From assembly GCF_946886105.1 (NCBI RefSeq), contig NZ_CAMPHV010000003.1:62001-126000 (forward strand): a stretch of 64,000 nt of DNA, written 5' to 3'. Positions 56,549 through 63,341 of the stretch are shown here, in pieces. Origin of the DNA: an uncultured Pseudomonas sp. GTDB taxonomy: Bacteria > Pseudomonadota > Gammaproteobacteria > Pseudomonadales > Pseudomonadaceae. Both the position numbers and the translations under genes were made by a program. Within the stretch, counting starts at the first letter, position 1. Every line of letters begins with the position of its first letter. The notes under the pieces were generated by a model. The model was not told the origin of the DNA and made no database searches. It saw nothing but the letters and a program-made list of their open reading frames with translations.

Positions 56549-57295
56549 TCACTGCAAGCGCAGATCCTCACCCTCCGCCTGCAATTGTTCGTAGGCCCGG
56601 TCCAGGGCGTCGCGCAGGGCTTCGGCAGCGGGGGCTTTGTTGGAAATGATCAGTTTGGCCGTCAGCCGTTGCAGTATCTGGTGCGGCACCGGGGCGATGC
56701 CGAGCCCGCGGCGGGCCTGCTCCACGGGGATGTGGTAGTCGAGGAGGAAGTCGCCGCGATGGCGCTGGAGCATTTCCAGCGCGGCGCCGTGGCTGCCGGT
56801 GCGGTGGATCCGCAGATTCAGTGCCGGGTCCTGCAGCCAGTCGCTGTAGGGTTTCCAGTAGGTGTAGCCGCCGATCACGATGATGCCGCGCCCGGCCAGG
56901 TCTTTCGGCAGCGTGGGTGCCGGCATGCCCTGGCGGCGGTAGAGCGCCAGGTCGAGTTCGCCGAGCACGCTGCGACTTTCCAGAACGTACGCGCGCAGTT
57001 CTTCCTTGCCGGTTACCCCGGGCCAGAGGTGCACGCTGCCGTCGCGCAGGCTGGCGTACAGGCGTGCGCCGGGCAGGCCGCGGAATTCGCCGCGGTAGCC
57101 GGCTTTATCCAGCAGGCGCTCGATCAGATCCAGGGTGGCGCCTTGCGGGCGACCTTCGGCGTCGGTGTAGGTGTAGGGCGGGAACTCGTAATAACCGACC
57201 TTGACCAGCGGTGCGAGAGGCGTCGGGGCGTCCTGGGCAAGGCTCGGCCCGCCGAGCAAGGCGCTGCAGAACAAAAGACAGAAACGTATTCGCAT
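56549..57295 (-). CDS. Periplasmic solute-binding protein, SBP_bac_3-like (copy 2)
   Basis: 248 residues with a signal ending SLAQDAP. Family-3 segments: VKVGYYEFPPYTYTDAEGRP, GATLDLIERLLDKAGY, DGSVHLWPGVTGKEEL and LEMLQRHRGDFLLDYHIPVE. It is a close paralogue of copy 3, the same length, and probably arose by tandem duplication. No transporter partner is present in the window, so it may serve a distant permease or a sensor. Confidence 0.88.
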   Translation of the reverse strand: MRIRFCLLFCSALLGGPSLAQDAPTPLAPLVKVGYYEFPPYTYTDAEGRPQGATLDLIERLLDKAGYRGEFRGLPGARLYASLRDGSVHLWPGVTGKEELRAYVLESRSVLGELDLALYRRQGMPAPTLPKDLAGRGIIVIGGYTYWKPYSDWLQDPALNLRIHRTGSHGAALEMLQRHRGDFLLDYHIPVEQARRGLGIAPVPHQILQRLTAKLIISNKAPAAEALRDALDRAYEQLQAEGEDLRLQ

Positions 57296-57415
57296 GGGTT
57301 ACCGCGGCAGTTGCCGTTGTTTTTATAAGGATGCGGCGACAAAAGGGCCGGGAATGTTGCGGCGCCAGTGGCGTTTTGTCCAGTTGTCGGCGTCGCTTCT
57401 GGACCGCTGGCGCGA

Positions 57416-58162
57416 TTAGGGCAGGCGCAGGTCTACGCCTGCCGCTTGCAGTTCCTGGTAGGCGCGGTCGAGGGCGTCGCGCAGCGCTTCGGCGCCCGGT
57501 GCGTGGCGCGAGACGATCAGGTTCAGCGGGATGCGCTGCAATTGGACGAACGGCAGCTCGCCCATGCCCAGCCGCTGGCGGGCCTGTTCGACCGGGGTTT
57601 GATAGTCGAGAAGAAAATCGCCGCGATGGCGTTGGAGCATTTCCAGGGCGGCGGTATGGGTGCTGGTGCGATGACGCTCGATTTGCAGCGCGGGGTCGTT
57701 GAGCATCTCGTTGATCGGTTGCCAGTAGGTGTAGCCGGTGATCATGATCAGTCCGCGGCCTTTGAGGTCCTCCGGCAGGCGCGGCAGCGGGGTGTCGCGA
57801 CGGAAATACAGGTTGAGCACGATCTCGCCGACCTGGGTGCGGGTTTCCAGGGTGTGGTCGGCCAGTTCGGGCTTGCCCGGCGCGCCGGGCCAGATATGCA
57901 CGCTGCCATCTTGCAGGGCGCCGTACAGGCGCGCGCTGGGGTACGAACGGATCTCCACGCGGTAGCCGGCGTGCTTCAACAGACGCTCGGTCAACTCGAG
58001 GATGGCGCCGCGCGGGCGGCCCTGGCTATCGCTGTAGGAGTGCGGCGGAAATTCGTAAAAGCCCACCTGTACCAGCGGGCCGGCCTCGCTTTCGCCAGGT
58101 TGAGCATGGCCAGGGACGGACAGCAGCGTGGCCATCAGCAGCAGAAAGAAATGTATTCGCAT
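57416..58162 (-). CDS. Periplasmic solute-binding protein, SBP_bac_3-like (copy 3)
   Basis: 248 residues from ATG 58162 (MRIHFFLLL), signal ending PGHAQP. Shared blocks with copy 2 are VQVGFYEFPPHSYSDSQGRP, DGSVHIWPG, TGYTYWQP and LEMLQRHRGDFLLDY. An upstream in-frame ATG (MLVFVTEYL) adds 19 residues before the signal and is rejected. The three genes run in one direction with gaps of 122 and 120 bp. Confidence 0.88.
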   Translation of the reverse strand: MRIHFFLLLMATLLSVPGHAQPGESEAGPLVQVGFYEFPPHSYSDSQGRPRGAILELTERLLKHAGYRVEIRSYPSARLYGALQDGSVHIWPGAPGKPELADHTLETRTQVGEIVLNLYFRRDTPLPRLPEDLKGRGLIMITGYTYWQPINEMLNDPALQIERHRTSTHTAALEMLQRHRGDFLLDYQTPVEQARQRLGMGELPFVQLQRIPLNLIVSRHAPGAEALRDALDRAYQELQAAGVDLRLP

Positions 58163-58286
58163 CAATCGGTTAGCAGCTCTTTGGCCGTTCTTTAAATATT
58201 CTGTTACGAAGACGAGCATGGCGAAGTGCCCATGTCTTTGTCCAGAGCGATTTGTCCGGTTGTCAGTCAGGCTGTTCGATGGCGGC

Positions 58287-58421
58287 CTAGGCGCGGCAGC
58301 TCACGACGGCGTCCTGCTGCGCCGGCGGCTGCCAACTCTGGCGATAGACCAGCAGCGCCAGGCCAGGGGCCAGTAACGGCAAACCGAGCAGGACGAGGCG
58401 CAAGGGGCGGGCTGAGGTCAT
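58287..58421 (-). CDS. Possible small membrane peptide
   Basis: A 44-codon ORF, MTSARPLRLVLLGLPLLAPG then ALLVYRQSWQPPAQQDAVVS, ends 124 bp before the copy-3 binding protein start. It has one hydrophobic segment (about 8-26) and no strong ribosome site. It is not a family I recognise. Codon use is plausible, but so short an ORF in high-GC DNA can be chance. Confidence 0.35.
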   Translation of the reverse strand: MTSARPLRLVLLGLPLLAPGLALLVYRQSWQPPAQQDAVVSCRA

Positions 58422-58708
58422 GACGCGCGTGGCCTTGTGGGGCGTGAACTATGCTTAAAAGGGGCGAGCATACCCGAATGCGGTGCCGGCCTGGCCGAGC
58501 CGTCGATCGCCCGACGTGGGCTGCCCGCTCAAGTGGCATGCCGATACGGCCGCCACCCGGTGTTTTTTGCGATTGCACACGTACCCGCGCATCCCCCTGT
58601 TGCGATGGCAGCCGTAACAGGCTCTAGTAGGCATCGTTATTGAAGCGTCGGAGGCTGGAGGCAAGGCACTGACGCTTGCAAAGACCCCGTCAGGCAAATG
58701 AGGTCGGT

Positions 58709-59554
58709 ATGTATCGCAAGGTATTCGCCAATAAAGTATTCGATCGCAAAGTCGTGCTGATCACCGGCGGTTGCGCCGGTATCGGTCGCGCCCTGGCCAT
58801 GCGTCTGGCTCAGGCCGGGGCGCGTCTGGTGATTCTCGACTTGCAGCAGCAAGCGCTCGACAGCCTGGTGCAGCACCTGGCCGACCATCACAACGCCGAA
58901 GCCCTGGGACTGCTTTGCGACGTCGCCGACGCCGCCGCGGTGCAGCGCGCCGTGGCCCTGGCCATCGAGCGTTTCGGCGGCATCGACGTGCTGGTCAATA
59001 ACGCCGGCATCACCCATCGCAGCAATTTCGCCGATACCGATCTGGCGGTGTTCCAGCGAATCATGTCGGTCAATTACTTCGGCGCGCTGCATTGCACCAA
59101 GGCCGCTTTGCCCAGCCTGGTCGCCCGGGGCGGGCAGATCATCGTGCTCAGTTCGCTGTCGGGTTTCGCGCCCTTGCTCTATCGCAGCGCCTACAACGCC
59201 AGCAAGCACGCGCTGCACGGCTTGTTCGAAACCCTGCGCTACGAGCTGAAGGGGTCGGGGGTCAATGTGATGCTGGTGTGCCCCGGCTTCACCGCCACCG
59301 ACCTGCGTAAGAACGCCCTGGTCGGCGATGGCTCGGTGGCCGCGCAACCGCCGCTGGCCATGGGCAAGGTGGCCTCGCCGCAGGATGTTGCCGAGGCCAT
59401 CTACCGGGGCGCCCTCAAACGGCGGCGTCTGTTGGTGTTGTCGAATGTCGATTGGCGTGCGCGGATACTCGCGCGCTTTTTCCCGCGCTTGTTCGAGCGC
59501 GCATTGCTGCCGCGCTTGTCGGGGATGAAGCCGCAACGGGCCGGCAGACCCTAA
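58709..59554 (+). CDS. Short-chain dehydrogenase/reductase
   Basis: 281 residues from ATG 58709 with GAGG 6 bp upstream. A classical SDR: TGGCAGIGRALAMRLAQ at about 20-36, NNAG in VLVNNAGITHRS, the catalytic Ser in VLSSLSGFA and YxxxK in YNASK. A basic C-terminal tail with RRLLVLSNVDWRARILARFF suggests membrane association. The substrate is unknown (position matches PA3957, from memory). The stop codon TAA is made by the edge of MITE-like copy B, so the original C-terminus may have been changed. Confidence 0.92.
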   Translation: MYRKVFANKVFDRKVVLITGGCAGIGRALAMRLAQAGARLVILDLQQQALDSLVQHLADHHNAEALGLLCDVADAAAVQRAVALAIERFGGIDVLVNNAGITHRSNFADTDLAVFQRIMSVNYFGALHCTKAALPSLVARGGQIIVLSSLSGFAPLLYRSAYNASKHALHGLFETLRYELKGSGVNVMLVCPGFTATDLRKNALVGDGSVAAQPPLAMGKVASPQDVAEAIYRGALKRRRLLVLSNVDWRARILARFFPRLFERALLPRLSGMKPQRAGRP

Positions 59555-59713
59555 CAGGCTGTTGAAAAACTACCTGCGTTGCCGATGCGTCGTTAAAAAC
59601 AGGCTCGAATGCGAGCCCAGTCAAAATGCTCATTTACAACACGTAAACTCCGCTTTTTCGCCTGTTTTTGCCTAGCCTCGGCTGCCTCGCCTACGTTTTT
59701 CAACGGCCTGCTA
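59552..59713. repeat. MITE-like repeat copy B, flanked by TA
   Basis: 162 bp, with the same terminal arms as copy A (CAGGCTGTTGAAAAAC and GTTTTTCAACGGCCTG) and the same nested AAAAACAGGC/GCCTGTTTTT and TTTAC/GTAAA pairs. It has an extra 15-16 bases (TGCGAGCCCAGT) also found in copy C. Its left TAA is the SDR stop. Confidence 0.85.
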
Positions 59714-59763
59714 ATGGCGATCCATTAAGCGCGGGCTGTAGGGTTCGAAGGCCTTGCAGCTTC

Positions 59764-59829
59764 GTAGCCCGGATGCAATCCGGGAGCGGTTTCGTGCCGA
59801 GCATCGCTCCCGGATTGCATCCGGGCTAC
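59764..59829. repeat. Inverted pair of GTAGCCCGGATGCAAT REPs, copy 2
   Basis: A 66-bp unit, GTAGCCCGGATGCAATCCGG opening and the complement closing, between the MITE-like copy B and the VOC gene stop. Together with the MITE they fill the 289-bp gap. Confidence 0.88.
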
Positions 59830-59843
59830 CTAGGCGGTGCTTC

Positions 59844-60278
59844 TCAATGTTGGTGCGGCTCGATATAGAGTTCGTTGACCAGGTCCATATCCCAATACGC
59901 CGCTTCTATCTTGTGGCCATCGAGGTCGCGCACGAAACAGCCGTAATAGGGCTCGCCGTATTCGGCGCGCGGTCCGGGGGCGCCGTCGGCGCTCGCGCCA
60001 GCGTCCAGCGCCGCCTGGTAGAAGGCTCGCACCGACTCTTTATCGTGGGCGAAAAAGCCGAAATGGGTGCCGTTGCCGACATTCGCCACCAGCCCGTCGA
60101 TCGGCTTCTGCACCCAGAACTCCGGGTATTCGCGGCCATAAGCGACGGCGCCGGGAAACGCCAGGATACGTTTGCAACCCAGGGTCGGCAGCACCTTGTC
60201 GTAAAAGGCCACGGCCTCGTCGAACTGATTGGTGCCGATCGATACATGGGAAATGATGCTTGGATTTTGCTCTGCCAT
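59844..60278 (-). CDS. VOC (glyoxalase/bleomycin-resistance) family protein
   Basis: 144 residues, one VOC domain pair. IISHVSIGTNQFDEAVAFYD at the start, THFGFFAHDKESVRAFYQAA in the middle and the C-terminal FVRDLDGHKIEAAYWD carry the usual metal-ligand positions (His and Glu). The strong ribosome site AGGAGG precedes the ATG. Such proteins may be lyases, dioxygenases or binding proteins; I cannot choose. Confidence 0.88.
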   Translation of the reverse strand: MAEQNPSIISHVSIGTNQFDEAVAFYDKVLPTLGCKRILAFPGAVAYGREYPEFWVQKPIDGLVANVGNGTHFGFFAHDKESVRAFYQAALDAGASADGAPGPRAEYGEPYYGCFVRDLDGHKIEAAYWDMDLVNELYIEPHQH

Positions 60279-60340
60279 GTGGGGTCCTCCCTGGGGTTTA
60301 CAGTTACCGACTGATCCGGCACCGATTGGTTCGCCTTCGC

Positions 60341-60997
60341 TCATTCGCGCGCGGGCAAGGCGCTGCGCAACATGAACAGACGAAATACCACCACGGTGCT
60401 GAACAGCTGCAAAAAGCCGTTGAGGCTGCTCAGCGCCAGGCCGGTCAAGTCGTCGTCGGGCCGACTCTGCTGCAGCCAGCCGTCCAGCATCCAGAGCGGC
60501 AGCGCCACGCCGAGCACGCACAGGAGCATCGGCCAGAAGTAGCCGCTGGTCATCTCGAAACTCTCGTGCAGTGCCTTCAGCGGGCTGAGGCCGCGCAGCA
60601 CCAGCAAATACTCGGCGAACGCCAGCTTGACCATCAGCCACACGCCCGGCAGTACGAACAGCGAGGCGCCGAGCAGGATTGCCAGGGTATTCAGCCCCGC
60701 CAGCAGGGCGAAGGTCGGCCACAGGCGCAGGCTGACGGCGAGCAGGTCCCGCGCCGCGGGCGACTGGCCGTTGCTGCGCGCCTCGAGAAATAGAATCAGC
60801 GCGCCGGTATACAGCGGGTAGAACAGCAGCCCCACCAGGATCCGGTAGAGCGCCTTGGATTCGGGGGCGACCGCGGCACCGACATGCTGCTGCAGAACGG
60901 CTTCGAGGACGATCAGCGGCAGGCACAGACGGGCGATCGCCGGCAGGTTATGGCTGAAGAAGAACCAGGCGTCGCGCAGGACGTGGAGCGGATTCAT
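60341..60997 (-). CDS. YciC-like inner-membrane protein
   Basis: 218 residues from ATG 60997, with about six membrane helices. NPLHVLRDAWFFFSHNLPAI near the start, the PLYTGALILFLEARSNGQSP loop and FVLPGVWLMVKLAFAEYLLV resemble the E. coli YciC (UPF0259) family. The family is unknown in function. It lies between a VOC protein and an isochorismatase-like gene on the same strand, 37 bp from the latter. Confidence 0.75.
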   Translation of the reverse strand: MNPLHVLRDAWFFFSHNLPAIARLCLPLIVLEAVLQQHVGAAVAPESKALYRILVGLLFYPLYTGALILFLEARSNGQSPAARDLLAVSLRLWPTFALLAGLNTLAILLGASLFVLPGVWLMVKLAFAEYLLVLRGLSPLKALHESFEMTSGYFWPMLLCVLGVALPLWMLDGWLQQSRPDDDLTGLALSSLNGFLQLFSTVVVFRLFMLRSALPARE

Positions 60998-61034
60998 GGG
61001 CAAGGGGTCACGGCTCTGGGGCGGGCCGCTCACT

Positions 61035-61601
61035 CTAACCGATCCGCTCAGGCGCCCCAAATAGTGCAGCGATCAAGTCTGCGCTGCGCACCACCTCGGC
61101 ATATTCGTCGCGCAGGTTGGCCATGGCCATGTCGTGCACGTCCTCGGCGCTGCGCGGGCGGCCCGCGTAGTCGGTTTTATCGAAGGTGTAGCAGGCGTCG
61201 GCCACCACCCGGGTGGCGAAGCCCAGGTTGCCGGCGCTGCGGGCCGTGGCTTCGACCGAGTTTTCGCTGGCCACGCCGACGATCACCAGCGCGCGAATGC
61301 CGCGCACATGCAGCCAACGCTCCAGGTTGCTGTGGGTGAACGCGTCGGTGACGTTCTTCTCGAATACCTGCTCGGTTGGCAGCGGCGCCAGTTCCGCCTG
61401 GAACAGCGCGCCATCCTGCCCCGGGGCGAACACCGAGCCCGGTTCGCGGGAGATATGGCGGATATGCGCCAACGGCCAGCCGGCTTGACGCCAACGCTCG
61501 AGCAGGTCGGCGATACGCTGCTCCGCCTCGGGGTTGTTGCGCGGGCGGTCGAGGCGCTGGATGCCTTGTTGCATATCGATGATCAGCAGTGCGGGCGACA
61601 T
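61035..61601 (-). CDS. Isochorismatase-fold hydrolase with Ser at the cysteine position
   Basis: 188 residues. The Asp (LLIIDMQQGIQRL, about residue 9) and Lys (FEKNVTDAFTHSNL, about 84) of the catalytic triad are present. The usual Cys in VxxxxCVxxTAR is replaced by Ser115 (GVASENSVEATARSAG). True cysteine hydrolases need that Cys, so the activity must differ or be lost; I recall the ENS form in other Pseudomonas members, which would make it a subfamily trait. It is monocistronic or coupled with the YciC-like gene. Confidence 0.85.
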   Translation of the reverse strand: MSPALLIIDMQQGIQRLDRPRNNPEAEQRIADLLERWRQAGWPLAHIRHISREPGSVFAPGQDGALFQAELAPLPTEQVFEKNVTDAFTHSNLERWLHVRGIRALVIVGVASENSVEATARSAGNLGFATRVVADACYTFDKTDYAGRPRSAEDVHDMAMANLRDEYAEVVRSADLIAALFGAPERIG

Positions 61602-61645
61602 ATCGACAGTCCTTGGCTATTGGCTGGCATACTGGCGGCCCACTT

Positions 61646-61877
61646 TAGCAGGCCGCTGAAAAACTACCTGCGTTGGCAATACTGCGTTAAAAACAGGCTC
61701 GGAAAGCCGTTTTCGGCTAACGTGCTTCAGCGCGGCCCGTAGGGCGAGCGAAGCGAGTAATGCTCATTTACAGCAGTAAACTCGCGTGCGAGCCCAGTCC
61801 GCTTCCTCGCCTATTTTTGCGGGGCCGCCATCGGCATTGTCTTGCCTGCCTCGCCTACGTTTTTCAACGGCCTGTTA
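61646..61877. repeat. MITE-like repeat copy C (longer, rearranged), flanked by TA
   Basis: 232 bp. Ends CAGGCCGCTGAAAAAC and GTTTTTCAACGGCCTG match copies A and B. Inner AAAAACAGGC pairs with GCCTATTTTT and TTTAC with GTAAA. About 70 bases are inserted or swapped (ACGTGCTTCAGCGCGGCCCG and more). A second start, GCAGGCCGCTG, follows directly after the right end, as if a neighbouring copy was lost. It fills most of the 331-bp gap before the NYN gene; the short remainder holds only the NYN ribosome site. Confidence 0.8.
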
Positions 61878-61932
61878 GCAGGCCGCTGCGCCATCGCCCG
61901 CGCTTTCCGTCTCCCGCCGCCGAGGATCACCG

Positions 61933-62412
61933 TTGAAGAAAATCGCCCTGTTCGCCGATGTGCAAAACCTCTATTACACGGTGCGCCAGGCCTATGGTTG
62001 CCATTTCAACTACGCCGCGCTGTGGGCCGACGTCGGCCAGCACGGGCAGATCGTCGAGGCGTATGCCTACGCGATCGACCGCGGCGACCAGAAACAGCAG
62101 CAGTTCCAGCAGATCCTGCGCAATCTCGGCTTCACGGTGAAGCTCAAGCCCTTTATCCAGCGCAGCGACGGCTCGGCCAAGGGCGACTGGGACGTGGGCA
62201 TCACCATCGACATCATGGATGCCGCGCCGCGGGTCGACGAGGTGGTGCTGGCCTCCGGCGACGGCGACTTCGACCTGTTGCTGGAGAAAATCCGTGGCAG
62301 CTACGGCGTCGAGGCGGTGGCCTATGGCGTGCCGGGGCTGACCGCGCAATCGCTGGTGCGCGCCGCCAGCCGCTACGTGCCGATCGAAGGCGCGCTGTTG
62401 TTGAGAAACTGA
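61933..62412 (+). CDS. NYN-domain (LabA-like) ribonuclease-like protein
   Basis: 159 residues with a TTG start, GAGGAT 6 bp upstream. The NYN/PIN-like fold shows IALFADVQNLYY at about 4-15 (first acidic residue), DVGITIDIMD in the middle and LASGDGDFDLLLEKI near 112, with several acidic ligands. The family acts as a metal-dependent RNase in RNA turnover; LabA in cyanobacteria has a clock-linked role. It is followed by a DEDDh exonuclease, 18 bp downstream. Confidence 0.85.
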   Translation: MKKIALFADVQNLYYTVRQAYGCHFNYAALWADVGQHGQIVEAYAYAIDRGDQKQQQFQQILRNLGFTVKLKPFIQRSDGSAKGDWDVGITIDIMDAAPRVDEVVLASGDGDFDLLLEKIRGSYGVEAVAYGVPGLTAQSLVRAASRYVPIEGALLLRN

Positions 62413-62430
62413 TAGTTGAGAAACTGAACG

Positions 62431-63048
62431 ATGCCCAATGATTCGATCGCCGTACTGGATTTCGAAACCACCGGCATGTCGCCGGCGCAGCAGGCCCGCG
62501 CCACCGAGGTCGGCGTGGTCATAGTCGAGGGCGGACGGATAGTCGCCCGTTATCAGAGCCTGATGAACAGCGGCGCCTGGGTGCCGCCCTTTATCGAACA
62601 GCTCACCGGCATCAGCAACGCCATGCTGCGCAGCGCGCCGCCAGCGGCCCAGGTGATGGGGGAAGTGGCGGATTTCGTCGGCGAGCGGCCGCTGTTGGCG
62701 CATAACGCCAGTTTCGACCAGAAATTCTGGGATGCCGAGTTGGCGCTGATCGGCCGCCGACGTGCGCAGCCGTTCGCCTGCTCGTTGCTGCTGGCGCGGC
62801 GCCTGTTGCCGCAGGCGCCGAACCACAAGCTCGGTACCCTCAACCGCTGGGCCCGCCTGCCGGACACCGGCCAGGCCCACCGCGCGCTGGCCGATGCGGA
62901 GATGGCGGCCAACCTGACCTGCTTTATGGCCGAACTGTTGCGCGAGCGCCACGGCATCGCCGAGGTGTCCCATGCGCTGCTGTGCAGCCTGCAGAAGGTG
63001 CCTGCGGCGAAAATGGCCCAGGCGCTGCAGCGGGTACGCGGGGTTTAG
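62431..63048 (+). CDS. DEDDh 3'-5' exonuclease (DnaQ-like)
   Basis: 205 residues. The four acidic residues and His are in ExoI IAVLDFETTGMSP (Asp, Glu), ExoII LLAHNASFDQKFW (Asp) and ExoIII QAHRALADAEMAANL (His, Asp). It lies in the epsilon/RNase T group without a polymerase or GIY-YIG partner. An 18-bp gap holds a duplicated TTGAGAAACTGA. With the NYN gene it forms a two-nuclease unit next to rhlE. Confidence 0.93.
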   Translation: MPNDSIAVLDFETTGMSPAQQARATEVGVVIVEGGRIVARYQSLMNSGAWVPPFIEQLTGISNAMLRSAPPAAQVMGEVADFVGERPLLAHNASFDQKFWDAELALIGRRRAQPFACSLLLARRLLPQAPNHKLGTLNRWARLPDTGQAHRALADAEMAANLTCFMAELLRERHGIAEVSHALLCSLQKVPAAKMAQALQRVRGV

Positions 63049-63064
63049 CCGGATACCGCGCATC

Positions 63065-63095
63065 GTAGGGTGGACATGCCGAAGGCTTGTCCACC
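63065..63095. repeat. GTAG-headed palindrome after the exonuclease gene
   Basis: GGTGGACAtGCC-GAA-GGCtTGTCCACC is a near-perfect 12-position stem with a GAA loop. There is no T-run, so it is a REP rather than an intrinsic terminator. Confidence 0.75.
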
Positions 63096-63116
63096 ATCGG
63101 ATGCCAGCGGCGCCTC

Positions 63117-63183
63117 GTAGCCCGGATGCAATCCGGGGAATTGTCTAGTTGCACCAATCGTTCCCGGATTGCATCCGGGCTAC
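63117..63183. repeat. Inverted pair of GTAGCCCGGATGCAAT REPs, copy 3
   Basis: A 67-bp unit, same arms as at 51441 and 59764, between the exonuclease and rhlE. A further inverted repeat AACCGCCAT/ATGGCGGTT (63210-63218 with 63229-63237) lies nearer rhlE and could be in its leader. Confidence 0.88.
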
Positions 63184-63341
63184 CGGACAGCGCTGAACCC
63201 GCGTTTTTTAACCGCCATCACAGCGGGCATGGCGGTTCTGCGCTGCGCCCAGGCCAACCAGGCGCGCAACAGAAATGCGATGCTCGGCCCCAGGCAGGGT
63301 AAACTTGCGCGCATTCGTGTCCTACGTCCTGGTTACCTCTA

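Noticed and set aside
58545..58568. CCACCCGGTG followed by T6 considered as a terminator
   Set aside because: The stem is only three or four base pairs, too weak; no gene ends just before it on the plus strand.
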